Virus record (IMG/VR): IMGVR_UViG_3300022851_000090
Location: 1-27,777 of that record
Length of the DNA: 27,777 nucleotides
Strand: one strand, 5' to 3'
Source of the DNA: a virus
Shown here piece after piece: positions 1 to 7,330 of this stretch. A model generated the notes under the pieces. That model ran no database searches. It was given only the letters and a program-made list of their open reading frames with translations, and was not told the DNA's origin. The first letter of the stretch is position 1. Each line of letters starts with the position of its first letter. Position numbers and translations under genes: made by a program.

Positions 1-228
1 AACCGAACATGCAAACGTGATCACAAAATTGGATTTTCGGACTACTTCAAGCAAAAGAGCGCAGGCGGCCGAATGAGCCTGCGCCGCAAGCAATTCTCAA
101 CTGCGATTGATGGCAACCCGACTATGTTAATCTGGTTGGGTAAGAACTGGCTCGGGCAGACTGACCAACCCGACCACCAGGTGACAGCCGCCGCGCCGGT
201 GATCAATATCATCAACCCCAATAAATAA
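1..228 (+). CDS. Terminase small subunit, C-terminal part (partial)
   Basis: The reading frame is open from the first base and ends in TAA, leaving 75 C-terminal residues; the start lies outside the window. The end contains the stretch SLRRKQFSTAIDGNPTMLIW followed by LGKNWLGQ. This resembles the usual C-terminal signature of one family of phage small terminases (basic SLRR segment, then NxTMLIWLGKxxLGQ). Such proteins recognise phage DNA and regulate the large terminase at the start of head filling. The N-terminal DNA-binding region cannot be seen. The large terminase begins 3 bases downstream, the normal partner order. The identification rests on motif recall plus neighbour, so it is probable rather than proven. 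Confidence 0.75.
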   Translation, partial: NRTCKRDHKIGFSDYFKQKSAGGRMSLRRKQFSTAIDGNPTMLIWLGKNWLGQTDQPDHQVTAAAPVINIINPNK

Positions 229-231
229 ACA

Positions 232-1470
232 ATGGCGGATATTTGTCCAACCATTCCACAATTCGAGTACATGATGAGTACCGCGCAATTTCCCGCACTT
301 GTTAGCGGGTTTGGTGCAGGAAAGACCGAGGCAGCAATCAACCGCTGCATCATTGGCAAATTGCAATCGCCTGAAGTCAACCGGGGATTCTATGCGCCAA
401 CATACGACTTAATCCGAATGATTGCATTTCCCAGGTTCGAGGAAGTACTCGAGCAATTAGGCATCCCTTACCGGTTATATAAATCACCGCTGAATTACAT
501 CGAGATACCAGGGTCCGGGCGCATCTATTTTCGATCGATGGATACACCGCAACGTATCATCGGCTACGAGCATGGCGACGCAGATGTCGACGAGTTGGAT
601 ACGATGAAAACCGACGATGCAGCGTATGCCTGGCGCCAGATCGTCGCTCGAAACCGACAGAAGAAAAACGACGGGACGCACAACACAATCGGAGTGACAA
701 CAACACCCGAGGGGTTTAAATTCGTTTACAACACATGGAAGAATGACCCGCGACCAGGATACGAGATCATCCAAGCAGCGACGATGAGCAACCCGCATCT
801 GCCCAGTGGGTACGTTCAAACGCTGCGGGATATTTACCCGGCGAATCTGCTCAATGCTTATTTGGACGGGCAATTTGTTAACCTACAGTCGGGGACTGTA
901 TTCAACAGCTATGAACGGAGCCGATGCCGCAGCACAGAAACCATACAGGCTGGTGAGTTGTTGTGCATTGGTATGGATTTCAACGTCACCAATATGAGCG
1001 CCGTGGTTTACGTTATGCGCGGCGAGGCATGGCATGCGGTCGATGAGCTAAAAGGCATCTATGATACACCAGCGATGACCAGGGCGATCAAAGAGCGTTA
1101 TCCTGGGCATAGTATTAGAGTGTATCCTGACGCATCAGGGTCTAGCCGCAAGACGGTGGACGCCTCAACATCGGACATTGCACTTCTAGAGCAGGCTAGG
1201 TTTAGTGTTTACGCTAACAAAACCAACCCGTTTATTAAAGATAGAGTTATGGCAACTAACGCCGCATTTGATCATGGCCGATTGTTTATCAATGATCTAC
1301 ACTGCCCGGAATATGCTCGCTGCATGGAGCAATTAGCGTATGATGCAAACGGATTACCGGACAAAAAGTCCAATTTAGACCATTTACCCGATGCGGGCAC
1401 TTACCCCATCGCCTATGAAATGCCCGTCGTGAAGCCGGTGGCCGATCTACGCGTTCGATTCGCGAGATAA
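232..1470 (+). CDS. Terminase large subunit (packaging ATPase/nuclease)
   Basis: A 412-residue protein with the layout of phage large terminases. The ATPase half has a Walker A-like SGFGAGKTEA near residues 25-34 and a Walker B-like DADVDELDT around residue 115-123. The C-terminal half has an RNase H-like nuclease pattern: the acidic strand IGMDFNVTNMSAVV around residue 246-259, then YPDASGSSRKT around residue 298-308. It would pump DNA into the prohead through the portal and cut the concatemer. It follows the small subunit and precedes the portal. The ATG at 232 has no good Shine-Dalgarno; translation may be coupled to the upstream stop 3 bases away. At 412 residues it is slightly short for the family, but both domains are present. 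Confidence 0.93.
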   Translation: MADICPTIPQFEYMMSTAQFPALVSGFGAGKTEAAINRCIIGKLQSPEVNRGFYAPTYDLIRMIAFPRFEEVLEQLGIPYRLYKSPLNYIEIPGSGRIYFRSMDTPQRIIGYEHGDADVDELDTMKTDDAAYAWRQIVARNRQKKNDGTHNTIGVTTTPEGFKFVYNTWKNDPRPGYEIIQAATMSNPHLPSGYVQTLRDIYPANLLNAYLDGQFVNLQSGTVFNSYERSRCRSTETIQAGELLCIGMDFNVTNMSAVVYVMRGEAWHAVDELKGIYDTPAMTRAIKERYPGHSIRVYPDASGSSRKTVDASTSDIALLEQARFSVYANKTNPFIKDRVMATNAAFDHGRLFINDLHCPEYARCMEQLAYDANGLPDKKSNLDHLPDAGTYPIAYEMPVVKPVADLRVRFAR

Positions 1471-1474
1471 TAAT

Positions 1475-2920
1475 ATGGCAGTATCAGCGCAACACAAGGA
1501 CTACCAAAAGTTCATTCCACTGTGGCAAATGCTACGCGACTGCGACGACGGGGCAAACGCGGTCAAGTCGCGACGTGGATCCGCGTCAGGTCAGATAGGA
1601 TCAATGCCCGGCACAGCATATTTGCCGGCACCAAACGCCGAGGATGGCAGCACAGCTAATAAGCTACGATATGAGGCATACCGACAGCGGGCGTCTTTTG
1701 TCAATTTCGTAGGGCATACCAAAGAGGGCATGCTCGGAATGGTTTTCCGCAAAGAGACAATGCTCGATGTTGATCCAGGTATTGAGTACATCAAAGACAA
1801 TGCAAACGGCGAAGGGTTGAGCGCCGATCAGCTAATTAAGTTGATCGCAGCCGATACTTTGCTGGTCGGTCGATTTGGGCTTTTGGTTGACTACCCGCAA
1901 ATGCGCGAAGGTTTGACCGCCGCGCAAACGGCTGGTCAAGAGGCCCGCGTCCTGACATATCCCGCAGAATCTATCATCAACTGGCGCTGCGAAACCATCA
2001 ACGGCAGGCAACAATTGTCGATGGTGATTCTGCGGGAACCGACCGAGAAAGTAAGTGCAGACGGTTTTGATGTTGTTGAGTTAATGTATCACCGGGCACT
2101 GCTGATGGTAGACGGCGTTTATATCCAACGGCTTTACAATGAGAATGATGAGCTACTAGGCACCGAGCAGAATGGTGCTTTTGCGGCCGACATCGTACCG
2201 CGCAAAGCTGATGGTTCCACATGGAACTTAATACCCTTCAGCTTCGTCGGCTCGGTCAATAACGATGAGGTTGTCGATAAGGCGCCGCTCTATGACATCG
2301 CGGAGATCAACATCGCGCACTATCGCAACAGCGCCGACTATGAAGAATCCAGTTTTCTAGTCGGCCAGCCGACGCCTGTATTCTCCGGCCTAACACAATC
2401 ATGGGTTGACCAGAACATGAGTGGCGGCGTTGCGTTCGGCAGCAGGGCCGCAGTATTGCTGCCCGAGTCGGGTAGTGCGATGCTGCTTCAAGCCGGAGAT
2501 AACCAAATGCCGCTAAAAGGTATGGAAATCAAAGAGCAACAGATGGTCCGAATTGGTACCAGGATTATCCAGGACAAGGGTGGAGTCGAAACAGCCGAGG
2601 CTGCAAAGATCCGCTTTGCAGGGCAGAACAGCAAACTTAGCGCGATCATCGGCAATGTCGAAGAAGCATTCGCTCAATGCCTAACCTGGGTGATGGATTT
2701 CATGGGCGGCACACTCGAGCCTGAAATTATCATCAACCGCGAATTCTACGAGGCGAGTATTGACCCGCAACTGGTAATGGCCGCAGTCCAACTAATGGAT
2801 CGAGGTGTTATTGCTTTGCCGGACCTTCGGCACCAACTACGCCGATCTGGTCTAATTGCCGCTGATCGCACCGATGATGAAATCGACAGCGATGCAGAAA
2901 TCATCGACGAGGTACTGTGA
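1475..2920 (+). CDS. Portal protein (DUF4055-type)
   Basis: A 481-residue protein starting 4 bases after the terminase. The N-terminal region (YLPAPNAEDG around residue 50, then YEAYRQRASFVNFVGHTKEG and GMVFRKE) matches the pattern I associate with DUF4055 phage portal proteins. Portals form the dodecameric ring at one head vertex through which DNA enters and to which the tail docks. The position between the large terminase and an SPP1 gp7/Mu F-like head protein supports this. The C-terminus is acidic (DDEIDSDAEIIDEVL). The stop codon TGA overlaps the GTG start of the next gene (GTGA), so the two are probably translationally coupled. Confidence 0.88.
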   Translation: MAVSAQHKDYQKFIPLWQMLRDCDDGANAVKSRRGSASGQIGSMPGTAYLPAPNAEDGSTANKLRYEAYRQRASFVNFVGHTKEGMLGMVFRKETMLDVDPGIEYIKDNANGEGLSADQLIKLIAADTLLVGRFGLLVDYPQMREGLTAAQTAGQEARVLTYPAESIINWRCETINGRQQLSMVILREPTEKVSADGFDVVELMYHRALLMVDGVYIQRLYNENDELLGTEQNGAFAADIVPRKADGSTWNLIPFSFVGSVNNDEVVDKAPLYDIAEINIAHYRNSADYEESSFLVGQPTPVFSGLTQSWVDQNMSGGVAFGSRAAVLLPESGSAMLLQAGDNQMPLKGMEIKEQQMVRIGTRIIQDKGGVETAEAAKIRFAGQNSKLSAIIGNVEEAFAQCLTWVMDFMGGTLEPEIIINREFYEASIDPQLVMAAVQLMDRGVIALPDLRHQLRRSGLIAADRTDDEIDSDAEIIDEVL

Positions 2921-4734
2921 CTAGCCGCGCATTCGTAACCAACGCCGCAACGCGAAGGGCTGTATTCTTACAGCGATACATCCGCAGACAAAACGAGGTG
3001 GCGGCTGCACAGCTACGATTGTACAAAGGCCAGTTGAGCGCCAGGCTACTCCAGGACGAATATGCATCAAAGGATCTAACCAGGCTTATTGCCGATATGC
3101 GAACGTTACAGATATTGGATCAAAAGGCATTGATCGCAGAGGCTGAGAAACTCGCCATCAGTGAGGCTGGGTTTACGGCGGATATGCTAACTGCAGGAAC
3201 ATCCGCAATATTCGCTGTGCCAACCAGTACATTACTCGCAACCGCGATCAGCGCAGCGGTACCGGTTCAGGCGGGCGTTTCAATACCAGAATTGTTGTCT
3301 GCGTTCGGGACTAAAAAAGCATCCGACATTCTGAATGTTATTATGGACGGGGCAACTTCAGGCAGCCCCACAACTTCAATTGTGAAAAAGGTATCAGGGT
3401 TTATCGACTCGCTGATATCCAGGCAAGTGCAAGCACTAGTCGCAACGGTACTAAGCCATGCCAGTAGCGCCGGGCGGCTCGCGACATATGAACAGAACAG
3501 TGATCTGGTTAACGAGTATCAATGGGTTTCCACATTAGACGGATTAACCAGCATGATATGCATGGGGCGCGACGGCAACAAGTATGATGTTGGTATTGGA
3601 CCTATGCCGCCAGCGCATTACAATTGCGTGATTTCAGGCACGTTCATAACGTCCGCTGCGGGTGTTTCGGCTATTAGCAAACGGGTATTTGAAGGTAAAG
3701 TTATCACCATCAAGACAGTTTCCGGTAACGTAATCACCGTTACTCCAAAGCATCCGGTACTCACCGCTAAGGGTTGGATGTCTGCTGAGCTCGTCAATGT
3801 TGGCGACCAATGCTTTAATCAATCGCGGTGTAAGGGGATTGGTGTTATTGACGGTGATGATAATCGCGGCTTTCATCGTGTCGAGGATATATTTAAATCG
3901 CTCTGGTGCTCTGGCGATGTGAAGGCCAGAGAAGTGGTAATTTCCGCCCCAGATTTCCACGGCGATGGAATCGATAACGAAATCGCAGAGATACGGTCCG
4001 CAAGCAACCTGGCGGGTACATGTGACATTGGCATCGTCCAACATTTCGGCGAAAGCATCCTCAAGCGCAGAAACATGATGGACATCGACTCTGCCCGCGA
4101 GCGACTTAGCCAGCTTGCACTTAGTGGCAAATGTTCGGACGCTGCCTCTGGCGGCAATGTTCGCATTTCTCACCAGAGCACGCTTTTCAGCGGGAGTAGC
4201 TTTGTCCATCCTAGCCTGTTGCTGGGCACCACGGCCACGAAGAACAACGCCATTCTCACGAATGACTCGCTCAATGGGTCTTGGGCTGACACCGAGTTTA
4301 TCGGCGATTCCCCCAACACCTACGCCGGAGGCGTATTCGCGGATGATGTAATCAGTGTCGAGGTTAGTGATTTTATCGGGCATGTTTATAATCTCCAAAC
4401 GTTTGATCATTGTTTTGCTGCAAATGGCATTATAACACACAACTGCCGATCAACGACCATCCCGGTGGTACGTCAAGAGTTCAGCCTAGACGTTAAAGGC
4501 CAACGACCAGCAATCGGTGCTGACGGCACAGAAGTTGTCTCAAGCAACACTAGATACAGCACATGGTTACGCAGCCAACCCAAGAGTTTTATCGATGAAG
4601 CCCTTGGGCCTGCGCGATCTAAACTATTCCGAGATGGCACCTTTACGCTTGATCGGTTTACCGACCCGACGGGAAAGCAATATACCCTGTCGCAACTTGA
4701 CAGCATGAATAACATCGCGTTGTCAGCCGAATAA
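2917..4734 (+). CDS. Minor head protein (SPP1 gp7/Mu F-like) precursor interrupted by an intein
   Basis: A 605-residue precursor: N-extein residues 1-236, intein 237-509, C-extein 510-605. The spliced protein would have 332 residues. Joined exteins restore the typical signature of this family: SMICMGRDG with Cys, then PPAHYN joined to CRSTTIPV, i.e. the P-x-H-x-N-C-R motif. The C-extein ends with WLRSQPKSFIDEALGPARS and a D..G..YTLSQL segment, also typical. Family members sit inside or at the portal of the prohead and assist head assembly or DNA delivery. The start is GTG at 2917, overlapping the portal stop, with a GAGG 5 bases upstream. Without splicing the conserved Cys/His motif would be broken, so splicing is presumably needed. 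Head-protein assignment is strong; the exact assembly role is inferred. Confidence 0.9.
   Translation: MTSRAFVTNAATRRAVFLQRYIRRQNEVAAAQLRLYKGQLSARLLQDEYASKDLTRLIADMRTLQILDQKALIAEAEKLAISEAGFTADMLTAGTSAIFAVPTSTLLATAISAAVPVQAGVSIPELLSAFGTKKASDILNVIMDGATSGSPTTSIVKKVSGFIDSLISRQVQALVATVLSHASSAGRLATYEQNSDLVNEYQWVSTLDGLTSMICMGRDGNKYDVGIGPMPPAHYNCVISGTFITSAAGVSAISKRVFEGKVITIKTVSGNVITVTPKHPVLTAKGWMSAELVNVGDQCFNQSRCKGIGVIDGDDNRGFHRVEDIFKSLWCSGDVKAREVVISAPDFHGDGIDNEIAEIRSASNLAGTCDIGIVQHFGESILKRRNMMDIDSARERLSQLALSGKCSDAASGGNVRISHQSTLFSGSSFVHPSLLLGTTATKNNAILTNDSLNGSWADTEFIGDSPNTYAGGVFADDVISVEVSDFIGHVYNLQTFDHCFAANGIITHNCRSTTIPVVRQEFSLDVKGQRPAIGADGTEVVSSNTRYSTWLRSQPKSFIDEALGPARSKLFRDGTFTLDRFTDPTGKQYTLSQLDSMNNIALSAE
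3634..4383 (-). CDS. Putative homing endonuclease encoded antisense within the intein (HTH plus Vsr-like nuclease)
   Basis: A 249-residue protein read opposite to the intein and in exact codon register with it. The start ATG (4383) has GGAG 9 bases upstream; the stop TGA (3634-3636) lies three codons inside the intein. Residues 11-51 look like a helix-turn-helix that recognises DNA (IADKLGVSPRPIERVIRENG). Residues 105-155 resemble a Vsr/DUF559-type PD-(D/E)XK nuclease core: E108 in SALEDAF, D134 in YLCDFVID, E143 in IAVEIWGG and H150 in NYHFSG. By analogy with known Vsr-like homing endonucleases it would cut intein-less alleles of the head gene. The last 40 or so residues overlap intein blocks A and B and may be constrained mainly by the sense protein. 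Fold and function are inferred from motifs only; an unrelated antisense shadow is possible but unlikely given the nuclease pattern, HTH, ribosome site and promoter. Confidence 0.75.
   Translation of the reverse strand: MPDKITNLDTDYIIREYASGVGVGGIADKLGVSPRPIERVIRENGVVLRGRGAQQQARMDKATPAEKRALVRNANIAARGSVRTFATKCKLAKSLAGRVDVHHVSALEDAFAEMLDDANVTCTRQVACGPYLCDFVIDSIAVEIWGGNYHFSGLHIARAPERFKYILDTMKAAIIITVNNTNPLTPRLIKALVANIDELSRHPTLSGEYRMLWSNGDYVTGNCLDGDNFTFKYPFANSRNTRSGRYERA
4429..4437 (-). promoter_or_regulatory. Extended -10 promoter for the antisense endonuclease gene
   Basis: Read on the minus strand the bases are TGTTATAAT: a perfect -10 hexamer with the TGn extension. No convincing -35 hexamer is seen at 16-18 bases, which extended -10 promoters can do without. 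Initiation would fall near 4422, giving a leader of about 40 bases containing the GGAG (4393-4396) before the ATG at 4383. The same bases encode Ile-Ile-Thr of the intein's last splicing block, including an ATA isoleucine codon. The sequence match is direct; activity is inferred. Confidence 0.6.
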
Positions 4735-4773
4735 ACCGCCGTCCAGTGGATGGCCTACTCAGTGAGTATTATT

Positions 4774-5427
4774 ATGACATTAGAAGAATTGCAAGCCGAA
4801 AACGCCAAGTTAGTAGAAGCCAACACAACGCTAACCGGCCAGGTCGAAAGCCTGACGGGTGAAACCACCAGCATCAAGGCTAAGATGGATGAGTTGTTAG
4901 GCGAAACCAAAGCCGCAAAAGAGGCTCGCCGCAAAGTGGAAACCGAGGCTGCAGCTGAGGCATCGCGCATCGCAAAAGAAAAGGGCGACTTCGAGCAGTT
5001 GCATAAATCATCCGAGGAACGATACCAAACTACACTAGGCGAATTGGAATTACTGCGAGGCGCAGTCGGTAATGAGAAACGCGATAACGCCGCGATGCGT
5101 ATCGCGACCGAACTGGCCGATGGACCCAACGCGGAACTGTTATCGACATTCATAGCAAACAGGCTAGTATTTAATGATGAGTCTGTTAAAGTTGCCGATA
5201 GTAACGGTCAACTAACCGTTTCATCGCTTGATGATTTGGCGGCCGAGTTTAAAAATAATCCAAAGTTTGCCTCGCTATTAAAAGGCAATCAATCCTCTGG
5301 CGGCGGTGCCAACGGCGGAAACAACAGCGGCGGTGCTGCAAAAATCAAAACCAGGGGCGAATTTGAAGCCCTCAATCCAGTACAGCGGGCAGAGTACGCA
5401 AAGTCCGGTGGCACCATCACTGATTAG
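4774..5427 (+). CDS. Capsid scaffold protein
   Basis: A 217-residue, highly charged protein immediately before the coat gene, the usual place for a scaffold. Residues 1-100 are predicted coiled coil, rich in Glu, Lys and Ala (LEELQAENAKLVEANTTLTG and following). A Gly/Asn/Ser linker (SSGGGANGGNNSGG) separates it from a short C-terminal segment (TRGEFEALNPVQRAEYAKSG), a common ending in phage scaffolds that contacts coat protein. I chose the ATG at 4774 (MTLEELQ), with GTGAG 7 bases upstream, over the in-frame ATG at 4750. Scaffolds template the prohead and then leave. No protease motif is visible here. Confidence 0.8.
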   Translation: MTLEELQAENAKLVEANTTLTGQVESLTGETTSIKAKMDELLGETKAAKEARRKVETEAAAEASRIAKEKGDFEQLHKSSEERYQTTLGELELLRGAVGNEKRDNAAMRIATELADGPNAELLSTFIANRLVFNDESVKVADSNGQLTVSSLDDLAAEFKNNPKFASLLKGNQSSGGGANGGNNSGGAAKIKTRGEFEALNPVQRAEYAKSGGTITD

Positions 5428-5437
5428 GAACTGAATC

Positions 5438-6583
5438 ATGGCTGAGAATACAATAACTTCAATCGTACCGGATATTTACGAGGCTCTCGACGTTGTAAGT
5501 CGAGAGCTAACTGGATTAATTCCGGCGGTAACAATGAACACCAGCGCAGCAAGAGCTGGTAAAGGTCAAAATATCGTTGTTGATGTTGAACCAGTGGGTA
5601 ACGGCGTAGACGTTACACCCGCAATGGCTACACCTGAACCAACCGGACAAACATCCGGCGCCAAGACAATCACCATCGATAAGTCTCGCGCTTATGAGTT
5701 TGGTTTTGTCGGCGAGGACCAGTTGAAATTGCAAACTGGCCCCGGCTTCATGGGCGTTCGCGCTAATAAGATCGCACAAGCTATTCGCGGTCTGGTTAAT
5801 GAAGTAGAAACCGACCTGGCTGCGCTGCAAAGCAAATTCAGCCGGGCATACGGCACCGCAGCAACTACGCCGTTTGGCACTGCCAACGACTACACCGACG
5901 CGTCGAAAGTTATGCAGATATTAAAAGATAACGGCGCGCCTGGATCCGACAACCAGCTGGTTATTAATACATCAGCCGGCGCCAACTTCATCGGTAAGCA
6001 GTCAGCGGTTAACGCTGCCGGCACCGATTCGATGTTGCGTCAGGGTGTTTTGCTTGATATTGCGGGCATGCCATTGCGCGAGTCTGCACAGATCAACAGT
6101 CCAGCTATCGGCGATAGTGACGGTGACTTCACCACTAGCACCGCCGGTTTTGCAGTTGGCGCAACGAGTATTGCGCTGATTACTGGTGCTGATGAGATTC
6201 TCGCTGGTGACATTGTTACCTTTGCAAATGACGCCAACAAATATGTCGTAGCAACAGGCATCGACGGTCCTGGTACGCTTGTTCTTGCAGCACCTGGTCT
6301 ACGCCAGGCGCTACCGGCATCAGCGGTTGCGGTTACTAGCGTGGCTGCATCGGCTCGGAACATGGCGTTCAATCGCTCTGCTCTAGTCTTGGTTGCTCGC
6401 GCACCGGCTCGACCCGAGGAAGGTGATATGGCATCTGATGTTATGATCATCACCGATCCGCGTTCAGGCTTGGCGCTCGAGTTTAGCCTGTACAAAGGTT
6501 ACCGAAAGGTTCGTTATGAGGTCGCATTGGCCTGGGGCGCTGACGTAGTCAAGCCCGAGCATACTGCAATCCTGCTGGGCTAA
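5438..6583 (+). CDS. Major capsid protein (P22 coat protein 5-like)
   Basis: A 381-residue protein whose N-terminus (NTITSIVPDIYEALDVVSRE, then LTGLIPAV) follows the pattern of the P22 coat protein 5 family. These are HK97-fold capsid subunits that assemble on a scaffold. Later recognisable parts include YEFGFVGEDQ and the glycine-rich GFMGVRANKIAQAIRGLVNEVE helix region, which corresponds to the capsid spine helix. The C-terminal half carries a Thr/Ala/Gly-rich segment around residues 228-305 that may be an inserted surface domain. The ATG at 5438 follows the scaffold stop by 10 bases. Order scaffold then coat agrees with the call. Confidence 0.9.
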   Translation: MAENTITSIVPDIYEALDVVSRELTGLIPAVTMNTSAARAGKGQNIVVDVEPVGNGVDVTPAMATPEPTGQTSGAKTITIDKSRAYEFGFVGEDQLKLQTGPGFMGVRANKIAQAIRGLVNEVETDLAALQSKFSRAYGTAATTPFGTANDYTDASKVMQILKDNGAPGSDNQLVINTSAGANFIGKQSAVNAAGTDSMLRQGVLLDIAGMPLRESAQINSPAIGDSDGDFTTSTAGFAVGATSIALITGADEILAGDIVTFANDANKYVVATGIDGPGTLVLAAPGLRQALPASAVAVTSVAASARNMAFNRSALVLVARAPARPEEGDMASDVMIITDPRSGLALEFSLYKGYRKVRYEVALAWGADVVKPEHTAILLG

Positions 6584-6602
6584 ACGGTTGTAGTGCTTCA
6601 CC

Positions 6603-6631
6603 GCTGGGCCTTCGTGAGAGGGTCCAGCTTT
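6603..6631 (+). terminator. Possible weak hairpin terminator after the coat gene
   Basis: GCTGGGCC (6603-6610) pairs with GGTCCAGC (6621-6628) with one G-U wobble around a 10-base loop, followed by only three T. It starts 20 bases after the coat stop codon. A leaky terminator or mRNA-stabilising hairpin after a highly expressed coat gene would make sense, but the short T tract makes termination uncertain. Confidence 0.35.
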
Positions 6632-6654
6632 GATGGCATTACGAGGCAGACATA

Positions 6655-6783
6655 ATGGAAACTTTAACTGTTACCCGATCGGGTATTAAAACACTAATAA
6701 ACGCCGAAGATCGGCGACCCGATGATATCGTCCAGGGCGAAAAACCAGTAGTCAAGCCAAAGGCAAAAGCTAAGGCCAAATAA
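6655..6783 (+). CDS. Small basic-tailed protein, unknown function
   Basis: A 42-residue gene between the coat and head-completion genes. GAGG lies 8 bases before the ATG, a good ribosome site. The protein begins METLTVTRSGIKTLINAEDR and ends in a Lys/Ala/Pro tail (KPVVKPKAKAKAK). Small proteins with basic tails are common between the coat and connector genes in siphoviruses, but I do not recognise a family. Its stop TAA abuts an ATG at 6784. The reading frame is short, so the case rests on the ribosome site and tight fit between neighbours. Confidence 0.6.
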   Translation: METLTVTRSGIKTLINAEDRRPDDIVQGEKPVVKPKAKAKAK

Positions 6784-6861
6784 ATGTGCCGATGTACTTG
6801 TATATCCTTTGCAGATATTGCCGATAGCGGCACCTCGCTGGATTGTGGAGTAGGGATATAA
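6784..6861 (+). CDS. Possible 25-residue Cys-containing micro-protein
   Basis: An ATG directly abutting the previous stop opens a 25-codon frame ending in TAA one base before the next gene's start. It would encode a peptide beginning MCRCTCISFADIA with four Cys in total. The exact fit between two genes (TAAATG and TAAC-ATG) suggests translational coupling, but so short a frame can arise by chance and no family is recognised. It could be only a leader that carries ribosomes to the next start. Confidence 0.25.
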   Translation: MCRCTCISFADIADSGTSLDCGVGI

Positions 6862-6862
6862 C

Positions 6863-7330
6863 ATGGCGATTATTATAGAGGACGGCACCCAGGTTGTCGG
6901 CGCTAACAGCTACGCAACCGAGGCACAGCTTGCAACATACGCAACCGACCGCAACGTCACTGTGACCGCTGCCGGCGCGGTGCTATTGATCAAAGCGATG
7001 GATGCACTAGAGCACAAAAACTTCGTCGGTACCAAAGCCAATCCAGACCAGGCGCTACAGTGGCCCAGGCTCGGCGTCCAAATTGACGGATACAACATTG
7101 CATCTAATACGATACCTGCGAACCTTATCAATTCTCAAATCGAGCTTGCCATAGCAATTGACGGTGGGGACAACCCACTTGCCAACCAGGGGCGCGAAAC
7201 TGTGCGCGAAAAGATCGGCGACATCGAAGTCGAGTACGGCAAATCAGCGCATGCCACAACATACCTGGCAGCAGCCGAGGCTAAGTTATCGGGCTTAGTT
7301 AAAAAGCTAACCGGTATTATTCGTGTTTGA
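6863..7330 (+). CDS. Head-tail connector / DnaT_2-like protein
   Basis: A 155-residue protein beginning MAIIIEDGTQVVGANSYATE. It has the run ALQWPRLGVQIDGYNI and then TIPANLINSQIELAIAI, followed by VREKIGDIEVEY. This pattern matches a family often annotated as putative DnaT-like in phages, found just after the coat gene. In that position it probably acts as the head-tail adaptor (connector) that sits below the portal; a DNA-replication role is unlikely here. The start ATG is preceded by GGAG/GGG within 12 bases. Its end overlaps the GTG start of the next gene by 8 bases. Confidence 0.7.
   Translation: MAIIIEDGTQVVGANSYATEAQLATYATDRNVTVTAAGAVLLIKAMDALEHKNFVGTKANPDQALQWPRLGVQIDGYNIASNTIPANLINSQIELAIAIDGGDNPLANQGRETVREKIGDIEVEYGKSAHATTYLAAAEAKLSGLVKKLTGIIRV

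Larger units (their letters stand above)
3625..4443 (+). mobile_element. Intein (Hint domain) inserted in the minor head gene
   Basis: The 273 residues run from a Cys (TGC at 3625) to His-Asn (CACAAC ending at 4443), followed by a C-extein Cys (TGC at 4444). Splicing motifs are recognisable. Block A begins CVISGTFITS. Block B is GNVITVTPKHPVLT with the TxxH motif. Block F is GHVYNLQTFDHCFAANG, and block G is IITHN before Cys. These support canonical splicing with Cys at position 1, terminal Asn, and Cys at +1. The roughly 170 residues between blocks B and F show no LAGLIDADG or HNH endonuclease on the sense strand; instead this DNA encodes a nuclease-like protein on the other strand. All boundaries of that antisense gene fall within the intein. 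Confidence 0.93.

Noticed and set aside
6040-6495. Antisense open frame (151 codons) under the coat gene
   Set aside because: Low-complexity Ala/Ser/Thr content and no features of a real gene.
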